This document shows, one piece after another, positions 7,992 through 15,617 of a DNA stretch of 30,702 nucleotides; position 1 is the stretch's first letter, and each line of letters opens with the position of its first letter. The notes under the pieces are model-generated. The model had not been told where the DNA came from. It saw only the letters and a list, made by a program, of their open reading frames with translations, and did no database searches. This DNA comes from CAYZQH01 sp050300015 (lineage in GTDB: Bacteria > Pseudomonadota > Gammaproteobacteria > Pseudomonadales > Cellvibrionaceae), in NCBI GenBank assembly GCA_050300015.1, contig JBNKWZ010000002.1, forward strand, positions 1 to 30,702, in the 5' to 3' direction. Both the position numbers and the translations under genes were made by a program.

Positions 7992-8654
7992 TCAGACACG
8001 CCGCAACATTACCAACGAGCCCACTTTGCGCTCCAAGTAAAAAGGCTGGGCACTTAGCAGCGCCAAAAGCGCGTTGAAAGGCGCTTGACCACCCGCCTCC
8101 GGCGTGAGGTAAATATCGTGAACGGCAAGCACCCCACCCGGCAGTATTTGAGCCCCCCATTGCAATACATCATGCCGGGCTGCCGCCTCGCTGTGCCCAC
8201 CATCGACAAACGCCATAGCAAGGGGGGTTTGCCAAGCGCGCGCGGCCAACTCCGATGACGCCACCACGGGTATCACCGTATCCATTAGCTGAAAGGCTTC
8301 CAATGTGTCTACAAACGGCGGAAACGTATTCACTCTTGAGGCTTGTGCGTCATAAAGGCCTTTGTCGTGGTACTGCTCTCCCAACTGGTGTTCTTCAGAC
8401 CCACGATGATGGTCCACGGCAAAACACACCGCCCCCACCTCTGCGCAAGCAGTCGCCAAATACACCGTGGACTTCCCACAGTAGCTGCCTATTTCCAGCA
8501 CTGGGCCCTTACGGGCTGTACTGGCAGCGTATGCGTACAAACATTCGCCTTCCGCTTCACTCAAAAACCCTTTAGTGCCCCGTTGCGCCAGCTTCTGCTG
8601 GAGCGCTTCACACTTAGCCTTCGGGTCACCATAACAACCTAAAATCGATTTCAC
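7992..8654 (-). CDS. class I SAM-dependent methyltransferase
   Basis: A 220-residue protein of the Methyltransf_24 type. Motif I, VLEIGSYCGKST, binds S-adenosylmethionine; an acidic loop follows (CFAVDHHRGS), then the motif FVDGGHSEAAARHDV and GGVLAVHDIY near the end. The substrate is unknown. The start is GTG 8654 with GGAG seven bases upstream. The permease gene ends 21 bases before it on the same strand, so they are likely one operon, which hints at a metal- or metalloid-related job, but nothing in the protein itself shows that. Confidence 0.85.
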   Translation of the reverse strand: MKSILGCYGDPKAKCEALQQKLAQRGTKGFLSEAEGECLYAYAASTARKGPVLEIGSYCGKSTVYLATACAEVGAVCFAVDHHRGSEEHQLGEQYHDKGLYDAQASRVNTFPPFVDTLEAFQLMDTVIPVVASSELAARAWQTPLAMAFVDGGHSEAAARHDVLQWGAQILPGGVLAVHDIYLTPEAGGQAPFNALLALLSAQPFYLERKVGSLVMLRRV

Positions 8655-8675
8655 ACAGCTACTCCAACCAAAGCA

Positions 8676-9767
8676 TCAAAAGCTAATTTGGTTCATCAGA
8701 ACCGCCACCAGCAGTACCTGCGGCACTGAAATTAAGGGTAAGAACAAAGCCATTTTCCAAGAGCGGGTGGCATCTTTTATCACCATAACCTCGGTGTAGT
8801 CTGTAGCCACACCTGCCATTAGAAACGCAAAACTGTTGCCGGGCGCACTGGCTTTTGTCAGTAAATCGGCTGCTATTGGCGCAGAGCCTTCAGAGCACAC
8901 CTCAATGATGGTCGCCGCCAATACCGTCAAACCCAACCCCAGTAAGGTAGGCCCAAAGTAGGTATCGAACCCGCCCTCGGGCATCAGCCCGCGGACAAGG
9001 GCTGCCAATACCACGCCAAACAACAGCCATCGCATTACCATGCGCGATTCCTTAATCCCCAATAGTAAAAGCGCACTGAATAAAGACGGCCGCCACTGTA
9101 CGGCCTTGAGTTGCGCTTTGGCACTTGACCAAAACTTAAAATCCTCAGGCAGCGCATGGCTGTGGGGGTTAGCAGGTAACACATTGCGCGCCACCAAAAA
9201 GTTAAAAACCAGGCCCGTGCATATGGCCACCAGTCCCGAAAACACGATAAAAGCCAGAGTCCAGGGCAAACCAATTAAGGCCACCAATACCAAAGTTAAG
9301 GAGAAGGAATTCCAAGGGCTTGCCAGTAAAAAGGCCATCACTTGCCCGGCACTGGCACCGCGCTCATAAAGCTTGGCGCCCACCATCAAAATACCGTGAC
9401 TGCATAGGTCCAGCAGCACGCCCGCCGCAGTGGCTCGTATGATACCGGAGAGCCCCTGGCTGGTGCCCAGTACCGACATCACAAACTCTCGGGGTATTTT
9501 GGCGAGCAATGCCAGCATCACAATACCCAGCGCCACCCCCCACCACATGGTGTTGATCAATTCAAACACGCCGTGCACAAACGCATGGTACCCCGCTAAA
9601 AAGTGCGTCGAAGACTCCCACAACCAGTAATGCCCATAGGCGAGCACCACCACCACAAGCGATCCCCATAATAGGTAATCCGGGCGCGAGCGCCTGGGTG
9701 CGCAACCCCCATGAGAGGTACCGGGTTCTGTCGCAGGTTTCTTGGGTGACTCACAACAACTGGACAT
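8676..9767 (-). CDS. permease of the YraQ/ArsP-like family (SO_0444-type Cu/Zn efflux)
   Basis: A polytopic inner-membrane protein of 363 residues with about eight to ten hydrophobic segments, in two repeats of the DUF318/ArsP-like permease fold. It resembles the SO_0444 group annotated as Cu/Zn efflux permeases. The N-terminal tail has MSSCC and, further on, HGGC, cysteines that could bind a soft metal. Characteristic segments include DLCSHGILMVGAKLYERG and IEVCSEGSAPIAADL. The open frame reaches 9800, but ATG 9767 has GAGGAGG just upstream and starts the cysteine motif, so I use it. The methyltransferase follows after 21 bases. Substrate is inferred from family naming only. Confidence 0.83.
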   Translation of the reverse strand: MSSCCESPKKPATEPGTSHGGCAPRRSRPDYLLWGSLVVVVLAYGHYWLWESSTHFLAGYHAFVHGVFELINTMWWGVALGIVMLALLAKIPREFVMSVLGTSQGLSGIIRATAAGVLLDLCSHGILMVGAKLYERGASAGQVMAFLLASPWNSFSLTLVLVALIGLPWTLAFIVFSGLVAICTGLVFNFLVARNVLPANPHSHALPEDFKFWSSAKAQLKAVQWRPSLFSALLLLGIKESRMVMRWLLFGVVLAALVRGLMPEGGFDTYFGPTLLGLGLTVLAATIIEVCSEGSAPIAADLLTKASAPGNSFAFLMAGVATDYTEVMVIKDATRSWKMALFLPLISVPQVLLVAVLMNQISF

Positions 9768-9885
9768 ACGCCTCCTCACTTTCAGAAAATGCCAAAACAA
9801 CTCGAATGGCCGTCACTTGTACTATAACTGGTATTTTTTCAGTATTTGATTAAAATGCGCGCAGTTTCAACTAGAGGTACACCCC

Positions 9886-11199
9886 ATGACCACAGAGCTA
9901 CTCTCCCCCGCCGGTACACTCAAAAGTATGCGCTATGCCTTCGCTTATGGTGCGGATGCCGTATACGCGGGGCAGCCCAGGTACAGTCTGCGGGTGCGCA
10001 ACAACGAATTCAATAAAATTGAAAACCTCGCTATGGCCATCGACGAGGCCCATCAAAACAATAAGTTATTCTATTTGGCCAGTAATCTTTCGCCCCATAA
10101 CGACAAGGTACGCACTTACTTACGCGACCTAGAGCCAGTGATTGCCATGAAGCCCGATGCACTGATCATGTCGGACCCAGGCCTTATTATGATGGTACGC
10201 GAAACCTGGCCAGACCAGCCCGTACACCTAAGCGTGCAGGCTAACGCAGTGAATTACGCTACGGTAAAATTTTGGGCAAAGCAAGGCATTGAGCGGGTGA
10301 TTCTTTCACGCGAACTATCACTCGACGAAGTGGAAGAGATCCGCAACGAGTGCCCCGAAGTGGAACTGGAGGTCTTCGTGCACGGCGCACTTTGCATTGC
10401 ATATTCGGGACGATGTTTACTGTCTGGCTATATGACGCACCGAGACTCCAACCAAGGGGCTTGCACCAACTCTTGCCGCTGGGAGTACAACGTACACGAA
10501 GCCACAGAAACCGCCACGGGCGACATCATCGCCAAACAAGGCGATACTCAAACTTGGCAGCCCACCGACGCGCCGGTATTACTGCAAGAAAAAAATCGCC
10601 CGGGTGAATACATGCCCGCCTTTGAGGACGAGCACGGCACCTATATTATGAACTCCAAGGATTTGCGTGCCGTTCAGCATGTGGAGCGACTGGTAAAAAT
10701 GGGTGTGCATTCCCTCAAAATTGAAGGCCGCACCAAATCTCACTACTACGTGGCACGCACCGCGCAGGTGTATCGCGCTGCCATCAATGCGGCCGAAGCC
10801 GGAAAAGCCTTTGATATGGACCTAATGCGCGAGCTTGAGCATTTGGCCAATCGCGGATACACCGAAGGCTTTTATCGACGCCATGTGCCCAGTGAATATC
10901 AAAATTATGAAAAAGGTGTGTCCGACAACAGCGCCCAACAATTTGTGGGTGAAGCGCTCGCGTATGACGCCGCAAACGGATGGTTAACGCTAGACGTGAA
11001 AAATCGTTTTGAACGTGGCGACCAAGTTGAATTAATTACCCCTCAAGGGAATATCGGGCTTGCAATCGAGGCTTTGGAAAACACCAAAGGCGCAGCCATC
11101 GAAGTGGCACCCGGGTCGGGTCATGTGGTTAGGTTGCAAGTACCCAACTTGGCGCTGGATCAAAACGGCGGCTACGCCATGCTGATGCGGCACTTGTAG
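9886..11199 (+). CDS. trhP: tRNA uridine-34 hydroxylation protein TrhP (U32 family, YegQ)
   Basis: Orthologue of E. coli YegQ/TrhP, 437 residues. TrhP carries out prephenate-dependent hydroxylation of the wobble uridine to ho5U, the first step toward cmo5U/mcmo5U in tRNAs. The N-terminus MTTELLSPAGTLKSMRYAF and segments such as QPRYSLRVRNNEFN, SLQVQANAVN-like HLSVQANAVNYATVKFW and MGVHSLKIEGRTKS match that family almost residue for residue. Cysteines in HGALCIAYSGRC and NQGACTNSCRWEY are those proposed to hold an iron-sulfur cluster. It stands alone, diverging from the permease gene, with a 118-base upstream gap. Peptidase activity, implied by the old U32 name, is not expected. Confidence 0.95.
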   Translation: MTTELLSPAGTLKSMRYAFAYGADAVYAGQPRYSLRVRNNEFNKIENLAMAIDEAHQNNKLFYLASNLSPHNDKVRTYLRDLEPVIAMKPDALIMSDPGLIMMVRETWPDQPVHLSVQANAVNYATVKFWAKQGIERVILSRELSLDEVEEIRNECPEVELEVFVHGALCIAYSGRCLLSGYMTHRDSNQGACTNSCRWEYNVHEATETATGDIIAKQGDTQTWQPTDAPVLLQEKNRPGEYMPAFEDEHGTYIMNSKDLRAVQHVERLVKMGVHSLKIEGRTKSHYYVARTAQVYRAAINAAEAGKAFDMDLMRELEHLANRGYTEGFYRRHVPSEYQNYEKGVSDNSAQQFVGEALAYDAANGWLTLDVKNRFERGDQVELITPQGNIGLAIEALENTKGAAIEVAPGSGHVVRLQVPNLALDQNGGYAMLMRHL

Positions 11200-11356
11200 A
11201 ACGCCGCTGGTGACCATTATTCGCAACGCTCGCCAAAACTAAAGGCCTTACAACTCAAACCTTGGCACGCGATGACAAACTTTTGGAGGATTCCGCTCAG
11301 CTTTTTTGCCCACGGGGCCGCACAAAACTGATTGCATTGTCGAGTATTGGTGTTCA

Positions 11357-11379
11357 CGCAGGCGCGCCTCTCGCCTGCG
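11357..11379. repeat. GC-rich inverted repeat between convergent genes
   Basis: CGCAGGCG (11357-11364) and CGCCTGCG (11372-11379) form an 8-bp perfect stem with a 7-base loop, between the 3' ends of trhP and the STAS-like gene. There is no T tract on either side, so it is a weak terminator candidate at most. Confidence 0.45.
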
Positions 11380-11406
11380 CCGGTGGCGGCGCCGTCACGT
11401 TAAGGT

Positions 11407-11784
11407 TTACGTTTGCAACCATTCAATGGCGTCTTGTTTGTGGTCAAAGCTTTTAACCTCGCCTCGAACAAACCAACCGGCCACTTTGGCTGCAACACCT
11501 TGCCATTTGTGCTCGCCATAAAGGGCTATTTTTTGAAATTGCGCGCCATGCTCCAACCCAAGCTTAAAGTCATCCCAAGCGGCGTGCAAATCCCAACCTT
11601 CAAAATCAGAGATATCAAATAGAGCTTTCACACTGTTTTTGGGTACCCCCTGTAAGCCTTGTTTTAACACAGGAGTGATGAACTCATAATCAGCATGAGT
11701 GAGCTTTCCGGTGACCTTAAACGTTAAGAGTCTGTCTTCATCTATTTTTTCAAAACCAAATACCAAACCGTGTATTGTTTCCAT
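11407..11784 (-). CDS. SpoIIAA-like STAS-fold protein
   Basis: A 125-residue soluble protein of the SpoIIAA-like family (DUF3478/PF11964 type). It shows the usual N-terminal beta strands (HGLVFGFEKIDEDRLLTFKVTGKLTHADY), a central FDISDFEGWDLHAAWDDFKLG and a C-terminal KVAGWFVRGEVKSFDHKQDAIEWL. Such proteins are small anti-sigma-antagonist-like folds of mostly unknown role. ATG 11784 has AGGAG upstream. It follows the sigma-54 activator gene by 39 bases on the same strand, so it is likely co-expressed with the activator and might modulate it; that is inference. Confidence 0.85.
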   Translation of the reverse strand: METIHGLVFGFEKIDEDRLLTFKVTGKLTHADYEFITPVLKQGLQGVPKNSVKALFDISDFEGWDLHAAWDDFKLGLEHGAQFQKIALYGEHKWQGVAAKVAGWFVRGEVKSFDHKQDAIEWLQT

Positions 11785-11823
11785 AACCTGCTCCTATACC
11801 AGTGATAGATAAAAGCACCCCAC

Positions 11824-13704
11824 TTAGCCACCCAATCCTGAACGACTAAATAACGTGCGATCAATACCCATTTTTTTGATTCTGGAGGCTAGCGTTGTGG
11901 GCTTGACACCCAGCATCTGCGCAGCGCCGTCTACGCCATAAAGCTTGCCCTTGGTTTTGGTCAAGGCTCTAATTACCGCTTGATAGCGCAACGTTTGACA
12001 GTCCTTCTCTGTCAGCTCATACACTGGAGCAGAAACGGGCAGCTCAGACGCTCCAGTCACGTCAACAGGTTCAGGCAAGTGCGCAAGTTCCAGTTTATGC
12101 CCCTGGCTCACAATAACATTGCGCTCGATCAAATTTTCAAGCTCTCGAATATTGCCTGGCCATTGATACTGCGACAAAGTTTGCATTTGTTTTTTACTAA
12201 CGATTAATTCGGGCTTGTTAAAGCGCTGACAAATGCGCTTTAGAAAATGCGCGACCAGCAGTGGAATATCTTCTTTTCGGTCACGCAACGCAATGGAGTG
12301 CACAGGAAAGACATTGAGCCGAAAATACAGGTCCTCTCTAAACTTACCCTCTCGCACCAGCTGATTTAAATCCTTATTGGTGGCCGCAATGACCCTCACA
12401 TTCACCTTGCGTGTTTTAGACTCACCCACGCGTTCAAACTCACTGTCTTGCAAAACACGCAGCAATTTACCCTGCAATGGCAAGGGAATTTCGCCCACCT
12501 CATCCAAAAACAAGGTCCCCCCATCGGCCACTTGAAACCGGCCAAGACGATCTTGCACCGCACCCGAAAATGCACCGCGCACATGGCCAAAAAATTCACT
12601 CTCGAACAGATCCGCAGGTATTGCTGCACAGTTCACTCTAACCATTGGGCGCCCAGCACGATCGCCCGCGGTATGAATAGCACGCGCGATCAACTCCTTG
12701 CCCGTTCCCGACTCCCCCGTCACCAAAACTGTCGCATCGGTGGGTGCCACCAATTGAATTTGATGAATAATCCTTTGGATAGCCGGGCTGCGCCCCACAA
12801 TCTCATAGGCATTGTAGCCAGCACTCAGCTCTTCCAATAGATACGCATTCTCCATCTCCAACTTTTGCTTTAGCGTTTCCACTTCTTGCAAAGCATTCCG
12901 TAATTTTGCTTCGGCTTCCTTGCGATCAGAAATATCCCGAAACAAAACCACAGCTCCCACCAAGCGACCGTTGTCCACAATGGGTGTACTGGTGTATTCC
13001 ACTGGCACTGGGTGTCCCTCCTTGTGCCAAAACACTTCATTGTCCACCTTGCGAACAGCGCCATCTTTAAAGGCGGCATAAATGGGGCAATCGTGGACGC
13101 TGTAGTCAGAGCCATCATCATGCGAGTGATGAATCACCGCGTGTGCATTTTTTCCCAATAGCTCGTCGGCCTTCCAACCTAGAAGCCTTTCAGCTGCGGG
13201 GTTGGCAAAAGTTGTATTACCATCCATATCCACACCATATATCCCCTCACCGGCCGCACTCAAAATGAGCTGATTTTCCTTTTCAATTTGCTGAAACACA
13301 TCGTGGATACGCTGCCATTGCACCAAACCAAAATTGTGTTGCTTTTGCGCACTGTTTTTAACACGCCACTTTTGAAACCCCTCTTTGTCTCGCAGCACCA
13401 TATTCACCAACCAACGGCTTTTACCACACTGAACGGAAGCTGTGACCTCTAGTGGCAATTCTTCATTACCAGATCGCATCAGTACCAACTCTTCCGTTTT
13501 GGCGCTGCCCTGATCCATGACCTCTTGCGTAAACGCGATCAGTTTGGGCAGCCCAGCGCCAAAAAGATGGCTCGCCGAGCGCGCAAGCACGTGGCCCTTG
13601 TCCATGTTTAAAAGCTTGCAGGCTTTTAAATTAACACCCACCACCTGATCCAGCTTTGGATCAATGATGAGAAAGGCCTCCGGCAGTGCATCAATATCAA
13701 GCAT
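11824..13704 (-). CDS. sigma-54-dependent activator (PAS-PAS-AAA+-HTH), probable regulator of the cyanate operon
   Basis: A 626-residue bacterial enhancer-binding protein. Domains: PAS-like (about 1-110), second PAS (about 144-262) with a His/Asp-rich loop HHSHDDGSDYSVHDC (192-206), a coiled coil (262-295), the AAA+ sigma-54 activation domain (about 302-535) and a C-terminal helix-turn-helix (about 590-612). Walker A is GESGTGKE (330-337) and Walker B GGTLFLDE (395-402). The sigma-54 contact loop reads GAFSGA (377-382) rather than the canonical GAFTGA. There is no receiver domain, so the signal is probably a small ligand or redox state sensed by PAS. It diverges from the cyanate importer genes; the gap holds a sigma-54 promoter and three palindromic sites, making it their likely activator. 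The STAS gene follows. Confidence 0.92.
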   Translation of the reverse strand: MLDIDALPEAFLIIDPKLDQVVGVNLKACKLLNMDKGHVLARSASHLFGAGLPKLIAFTQEVMDQGSAKTEELVLMRSGNEELPLEVTASVQCGKSRWLVNMVLRDKEGFQKWRVKNSAQKQHNFGLVQWQRIHDVFQQIEKENQLILSAAGEGIYGVDMDGNTTFANPAAERLLGWKADELLGKNAHAVIHHSHDDGSDYSVHDCPIYAAFKDGAVRKVDNEVFWHKEGHPVPVEYTSTPIVDNGRLVGAVVLFRDISDRKEAEAKLRNALQEVETLKQKLEMENAYLLEELSAGYNAYEIVGRSPAIQRIIHQIQLVAPTDATVLVTGESGTGKELIARAIHTAGDRAGRPMVRVNCAAIPADLFESEFFGHVRGAFSGAVQDRLGRFQVADGGTLFLDEVGEIPLPLQGKLLRVLQDSEFERVGESKTRKVNVRVIAATNKDLNQLVREGKFREDLYFRLNVFPVHSIALRDRKEDIPLLVAHFLKRICQRFNKPELIVSKKQMQTLSQYQWPGNIRELENLIERNVIVSQGHKLELAHLPEPVDVTGASELPVSAPVYELTEKDCQTLRYQAVIRALTKTKGKLYGVDGAAQMLGVKPTTLASRIKKMGIDRTLFSRSGLGG

Positions 13705-13733
13705 GACTGTTCCTCTATTAACGCCCCCTTACA

Positions 13734-13749
13734 CAACGAAAAATCGTGC
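13734..13749. promoter_or_regulatory. putative activator-binding palindrome, site 1
   Basis: CAACGA-AAAA-TCGTGC, matching the consensus CAACGA-N4-TCGTTG with one weak position in the right half. It lies 30 bases upstream of the activator start codon. It is the first of three such sites and may serve both autoregulation and the divergent operon. Confidence 0.6.
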
Positions 13750-13755
13750 CAACTG

Positions 13756-13771
13756 CAACGATACTTCGTTG
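13756..13771. promoter_or_regulatory. putative activator-binding palindrome, site 2
   Basis: CAACGA-TACT-TCGTTG, a perfect 6-bp inverted repeat with a 4-base spacer. Its centre is 22 bases from site 1 and 17 bases from site 3. This is the best copy and defines the consensus. Confidence 0.68.
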
Positions 13772-13772
13772 A

Positions 13773-13788
13773 CCACGAATTTTCGTTG
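13773..13788. promoter_or_regulatory. putative activator-binding palindrome, site 3
   Basis: CCACGA-ATTT-TCGTTG, five of six positions in the left half match the consensus and the right half is exact. It ends about 155 bases upstream of the sigma-54 promoter, a normal enhancer distance. Confidence 0.6.
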
Positions 13789-13943
13789 AAACAGCAACCT
13801 TGTGTGGCCCGTGAGCAAGCCGGCATGAGGGAAATGATTGCGCCCTAACTCATTCATTAACGCTTACGCAAAGCGCGTCGTTACGGCCTTACTGAGCAAC
13901 TGAAGGCGCATCACCCAGCATCGAGCCCCCAAAGCAATAAGAG

Positions 13944-13960
13944 TTGGCACAAAGCTCGCA
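13944..13960 (+). promoter_or_regulatory. sigma-54 (RpoN) promoter of the cyanate operon
   Basis: TTGGCACAAAGCTCGCA: the -24 element TTGGCAC and -12 element TCGCA keep the invariant GG and GC with exactly ten bases between them, as in the consensus TGGCAC-N5-TTGCA; only one T of the -12 box differs. Transcription would begin near 13972, giving a leader of about 96 bases before ATG 14068. Confidence 0.82.
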
Positions 13961-14067
13961 CTACTGTGAATAGCAAAAATGGGGATACGGCCCTGCCGTG
14001 ACCCTTTTGCACTCTTTACGCACTCAGTTGATTCAAATTGGTGCTTGAACAAACATTGGGGGGCACG

Positions 14068-15531
14068 ATGACAGACGATACGAAGCAAAAACCGGATTCA
14101 CCATTTATTCCCAAAAGCCTAGGCAACGCCTTTGATGCCAACACTTCTCTCATTCATCAAAAAGATTGCAATTGCCCCACCTGTCAAGAAAAGGGCATGA
14201 GCACCGAAGCACTCGAACGTTATGCGGACGGCCTACAAACTGTCTCTAAAAGTGAACAAGAAGTCACTGTACCCAGCTCAGAAGATATGCTGGACCGCGC
14301 CATTGAAAACGCCATTGTTCGCGGTGTATTTGGTCACAACGACGCCTCCAGAAGACGTTTTTTACAAACCGTCGGCGGCTCTACACTCGCAGCGGTACTG
14401 GGCTCCATCATTCCTATGGACGCCGTCAAAGCTGCGGTAAAAGAAAGCACCGGCAAACTCGAAAAAACCAAACTCAAAGTCGGATTTGTACCCATTACTT
14501 GTGCTACACCGATCATCATGGCGCACCCAATGGGGTTTTATGCCAAATACGGTTTGGATGTGGAAGTGATTAAAACTGCAGGCTGGGCAGTGGCGCGTGA
14601 TAAATCCCTTGCTATGGAGTACGACGCCGCACACATGTTAACCCCCATGCCATTGGCCATGACCATGGGTGCAGGCTCTACCGCCAAGCCTTTTATCATG
14701 CCCGCAGTGGAGAACATTAATGGCCAAGCCATTGTGTTGCATGTGAAACACAAAAATAAACGCAACCCTAAAGACTGGAAAGGCTTTAAATTCGGTGTGC
14801 CTTTCGAATATTCCATGCATAACTTCTTACTGCGCTACTACGTGGCCGAGCATGGGTTAGACCCCGATAAAGACATTCAAATTCGCGTAGTGCCCCCACC
14901 CGAAATGGTGGCCAATTTGGGCGCGGGCAATTTGGATGGTTACCTTTCCCCTGACCCATTCAATCAGCGCGCGGTATGGGAGAAAGTGGGCTTTATTCAC
15001 ACCCTTACCAAAGATATTTGGGAAGGCCACCCCTGTTGTGCGTTTGCCTGCAGCTTAGAATTTGCCAAAGCCATGCCCAACACCTATGGCGCGCTGTTCA
15101 AATCCATTGTGGATGCCACACATTATTCCGCCAAGTTTGAAAACCGCAAAGAAATTGCCAAAGCCATCGCACCCAAAAACTATTTAAACCAGCCGGTACC
15201 GGTGATTGAACAAGTCCTGACGGGGCGCTATGCCGACGGCCTGGGGGCAGTACAAAACGTTCCTAACCGCATCGATTTTGACCCTTTCCCTTGGCACTCC
15301 ATGGCTGTATGGATTCTGACTCAGATGAAGCGCTGGGGTTATGTTGAAGGTGATATCGATTACAAAGGCATTGCAGAAAAAGTGTATGTGGCCTCAGAAA
15401 CCGCTGCGGTAATGAAGGACTTGGGTTATGAAGCTCCCAGTAAAACCTATGAAAACTACACCATCATGGGTAAAGAGTTTGACTACACCAAACCTGAAGA
15501 ATACATCGCAAGCTTTGACATCAAACGATAG
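14068..15531 (+). CDS. ABC transporter substrate-binding protein, NrtA/CmpA type, Tat-exported (probable cyanate)
   Basis: A 487-residue binding protein of the nitrate/bicarbonate/cyanate (NrtA/CmpA) class, expected in the periplasm. A twin-arginine signal SRRRFLQ (94-100) followed by a hydrophobic stretch (102-115) indicates folded export. Before it lies an unusual polar extension of about 90 residues with a cysteine cluster DCNCPTC (C34, C36, C39). The mature domain starts with KLKVGFVPITCATPIIMAHPMGFYAKYGL, a family hallmark. The open frame reaches back to 14038 (TTG), but ATG 14068 has a G-rich Shine-Dalgarno (TGGGGGG). It is the first gene after the sigma-54 promoter. Permease, ATPase and cyanase follow, so cyanate is the likely ligand, as for CynA of cyanobacteria; nitrate or a related anion cannot be excluded. 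Confidence 0.88.
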   Translation: MTDDTKQKPDSPFIPKSLGNAFDANTSLIHQKDCNCPTCQEKGMSTEALERYADGLQTVSKSEQEVTVPSSEDMLDRAIENAIVRGVFGHNDASRRRFLQTVGGSTLAAVLGSIIPMDAVKAAVKESTGKLEKTKLKVGFVPITCATPIIMAHPMGFYAKYGLDVEVIKTAGWAVARDKSLAMEYDAAHMLTPMPLAMTMGAGSTAKPFIMPAVENINGQAIVLHVKHKNKRNPKDWKGFKFGVPFEYSMHNFLLRYYVAEHGLDPDKDIQIRVVPPPEMVANLGAGNLDGYLSPDPFNQRAVWEKVGFIHTLTKDIWEGHPCCAFACSLEFAKAMPNTYGALFKSIVDATHYSAKFENRKEIAKAIAPKNYLNQPVPVIEQVLTGRYADGLGAVQNVPNRIDFDPFPWHSMAVWILTQMKRWGYVEGDIDYKGIAEKVYVASETAAVMKDLGYEAPSKTYENYTIMGKEFDYTKPEEYIASFDIKR

Positions 15532-15543
15532 GTGTGGATCGCC

Positions 15544-15581
15544 CAGCATGAGGGACAGGCCGCAGAGCCTCCCTCACGCTG
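15544..15581 (+). other. intercistronic hairpin between binding-protein and permease genes
   Basis: CAGCATGAGGGA (15544-15555) pairs with TCCCTCACGCTG (15570-15581), a 12-bp stem with one A-C mismatch, just after the binding-protein stop codon. It has no T tract. Such hairpins often stabilise the upstream mRNA so that binding protein is made in excess over permease; that role is inferred. Confidence 0.65.
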
Positions 15582-15617
15582 ACCGTTACCCACCCTATTC
15601 AATCCAGAGTTTTGAAT

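Larger units (their letters stand above)
13705..14067. other. divergent regulatory region between activator and cyanate operon
   Basis: A 363-base gap without a gene. It contains the three palindromes near the activator start and a sigma-54 promoter (13944-13960) on the plus strand. The roughly 155 bases between them would need to bend for activator-polymerase contact, but I could not identify a convincing IHF site by eye. Confidence 0.65.

Noticed and set aside
7721..8077. 118-residue plus-strand frame rich in Leu and Glu
   Set aside because: It is the antisense of the pectate lyase poly-serine linker, which reads as Leu/Glu repeats on the other strand.
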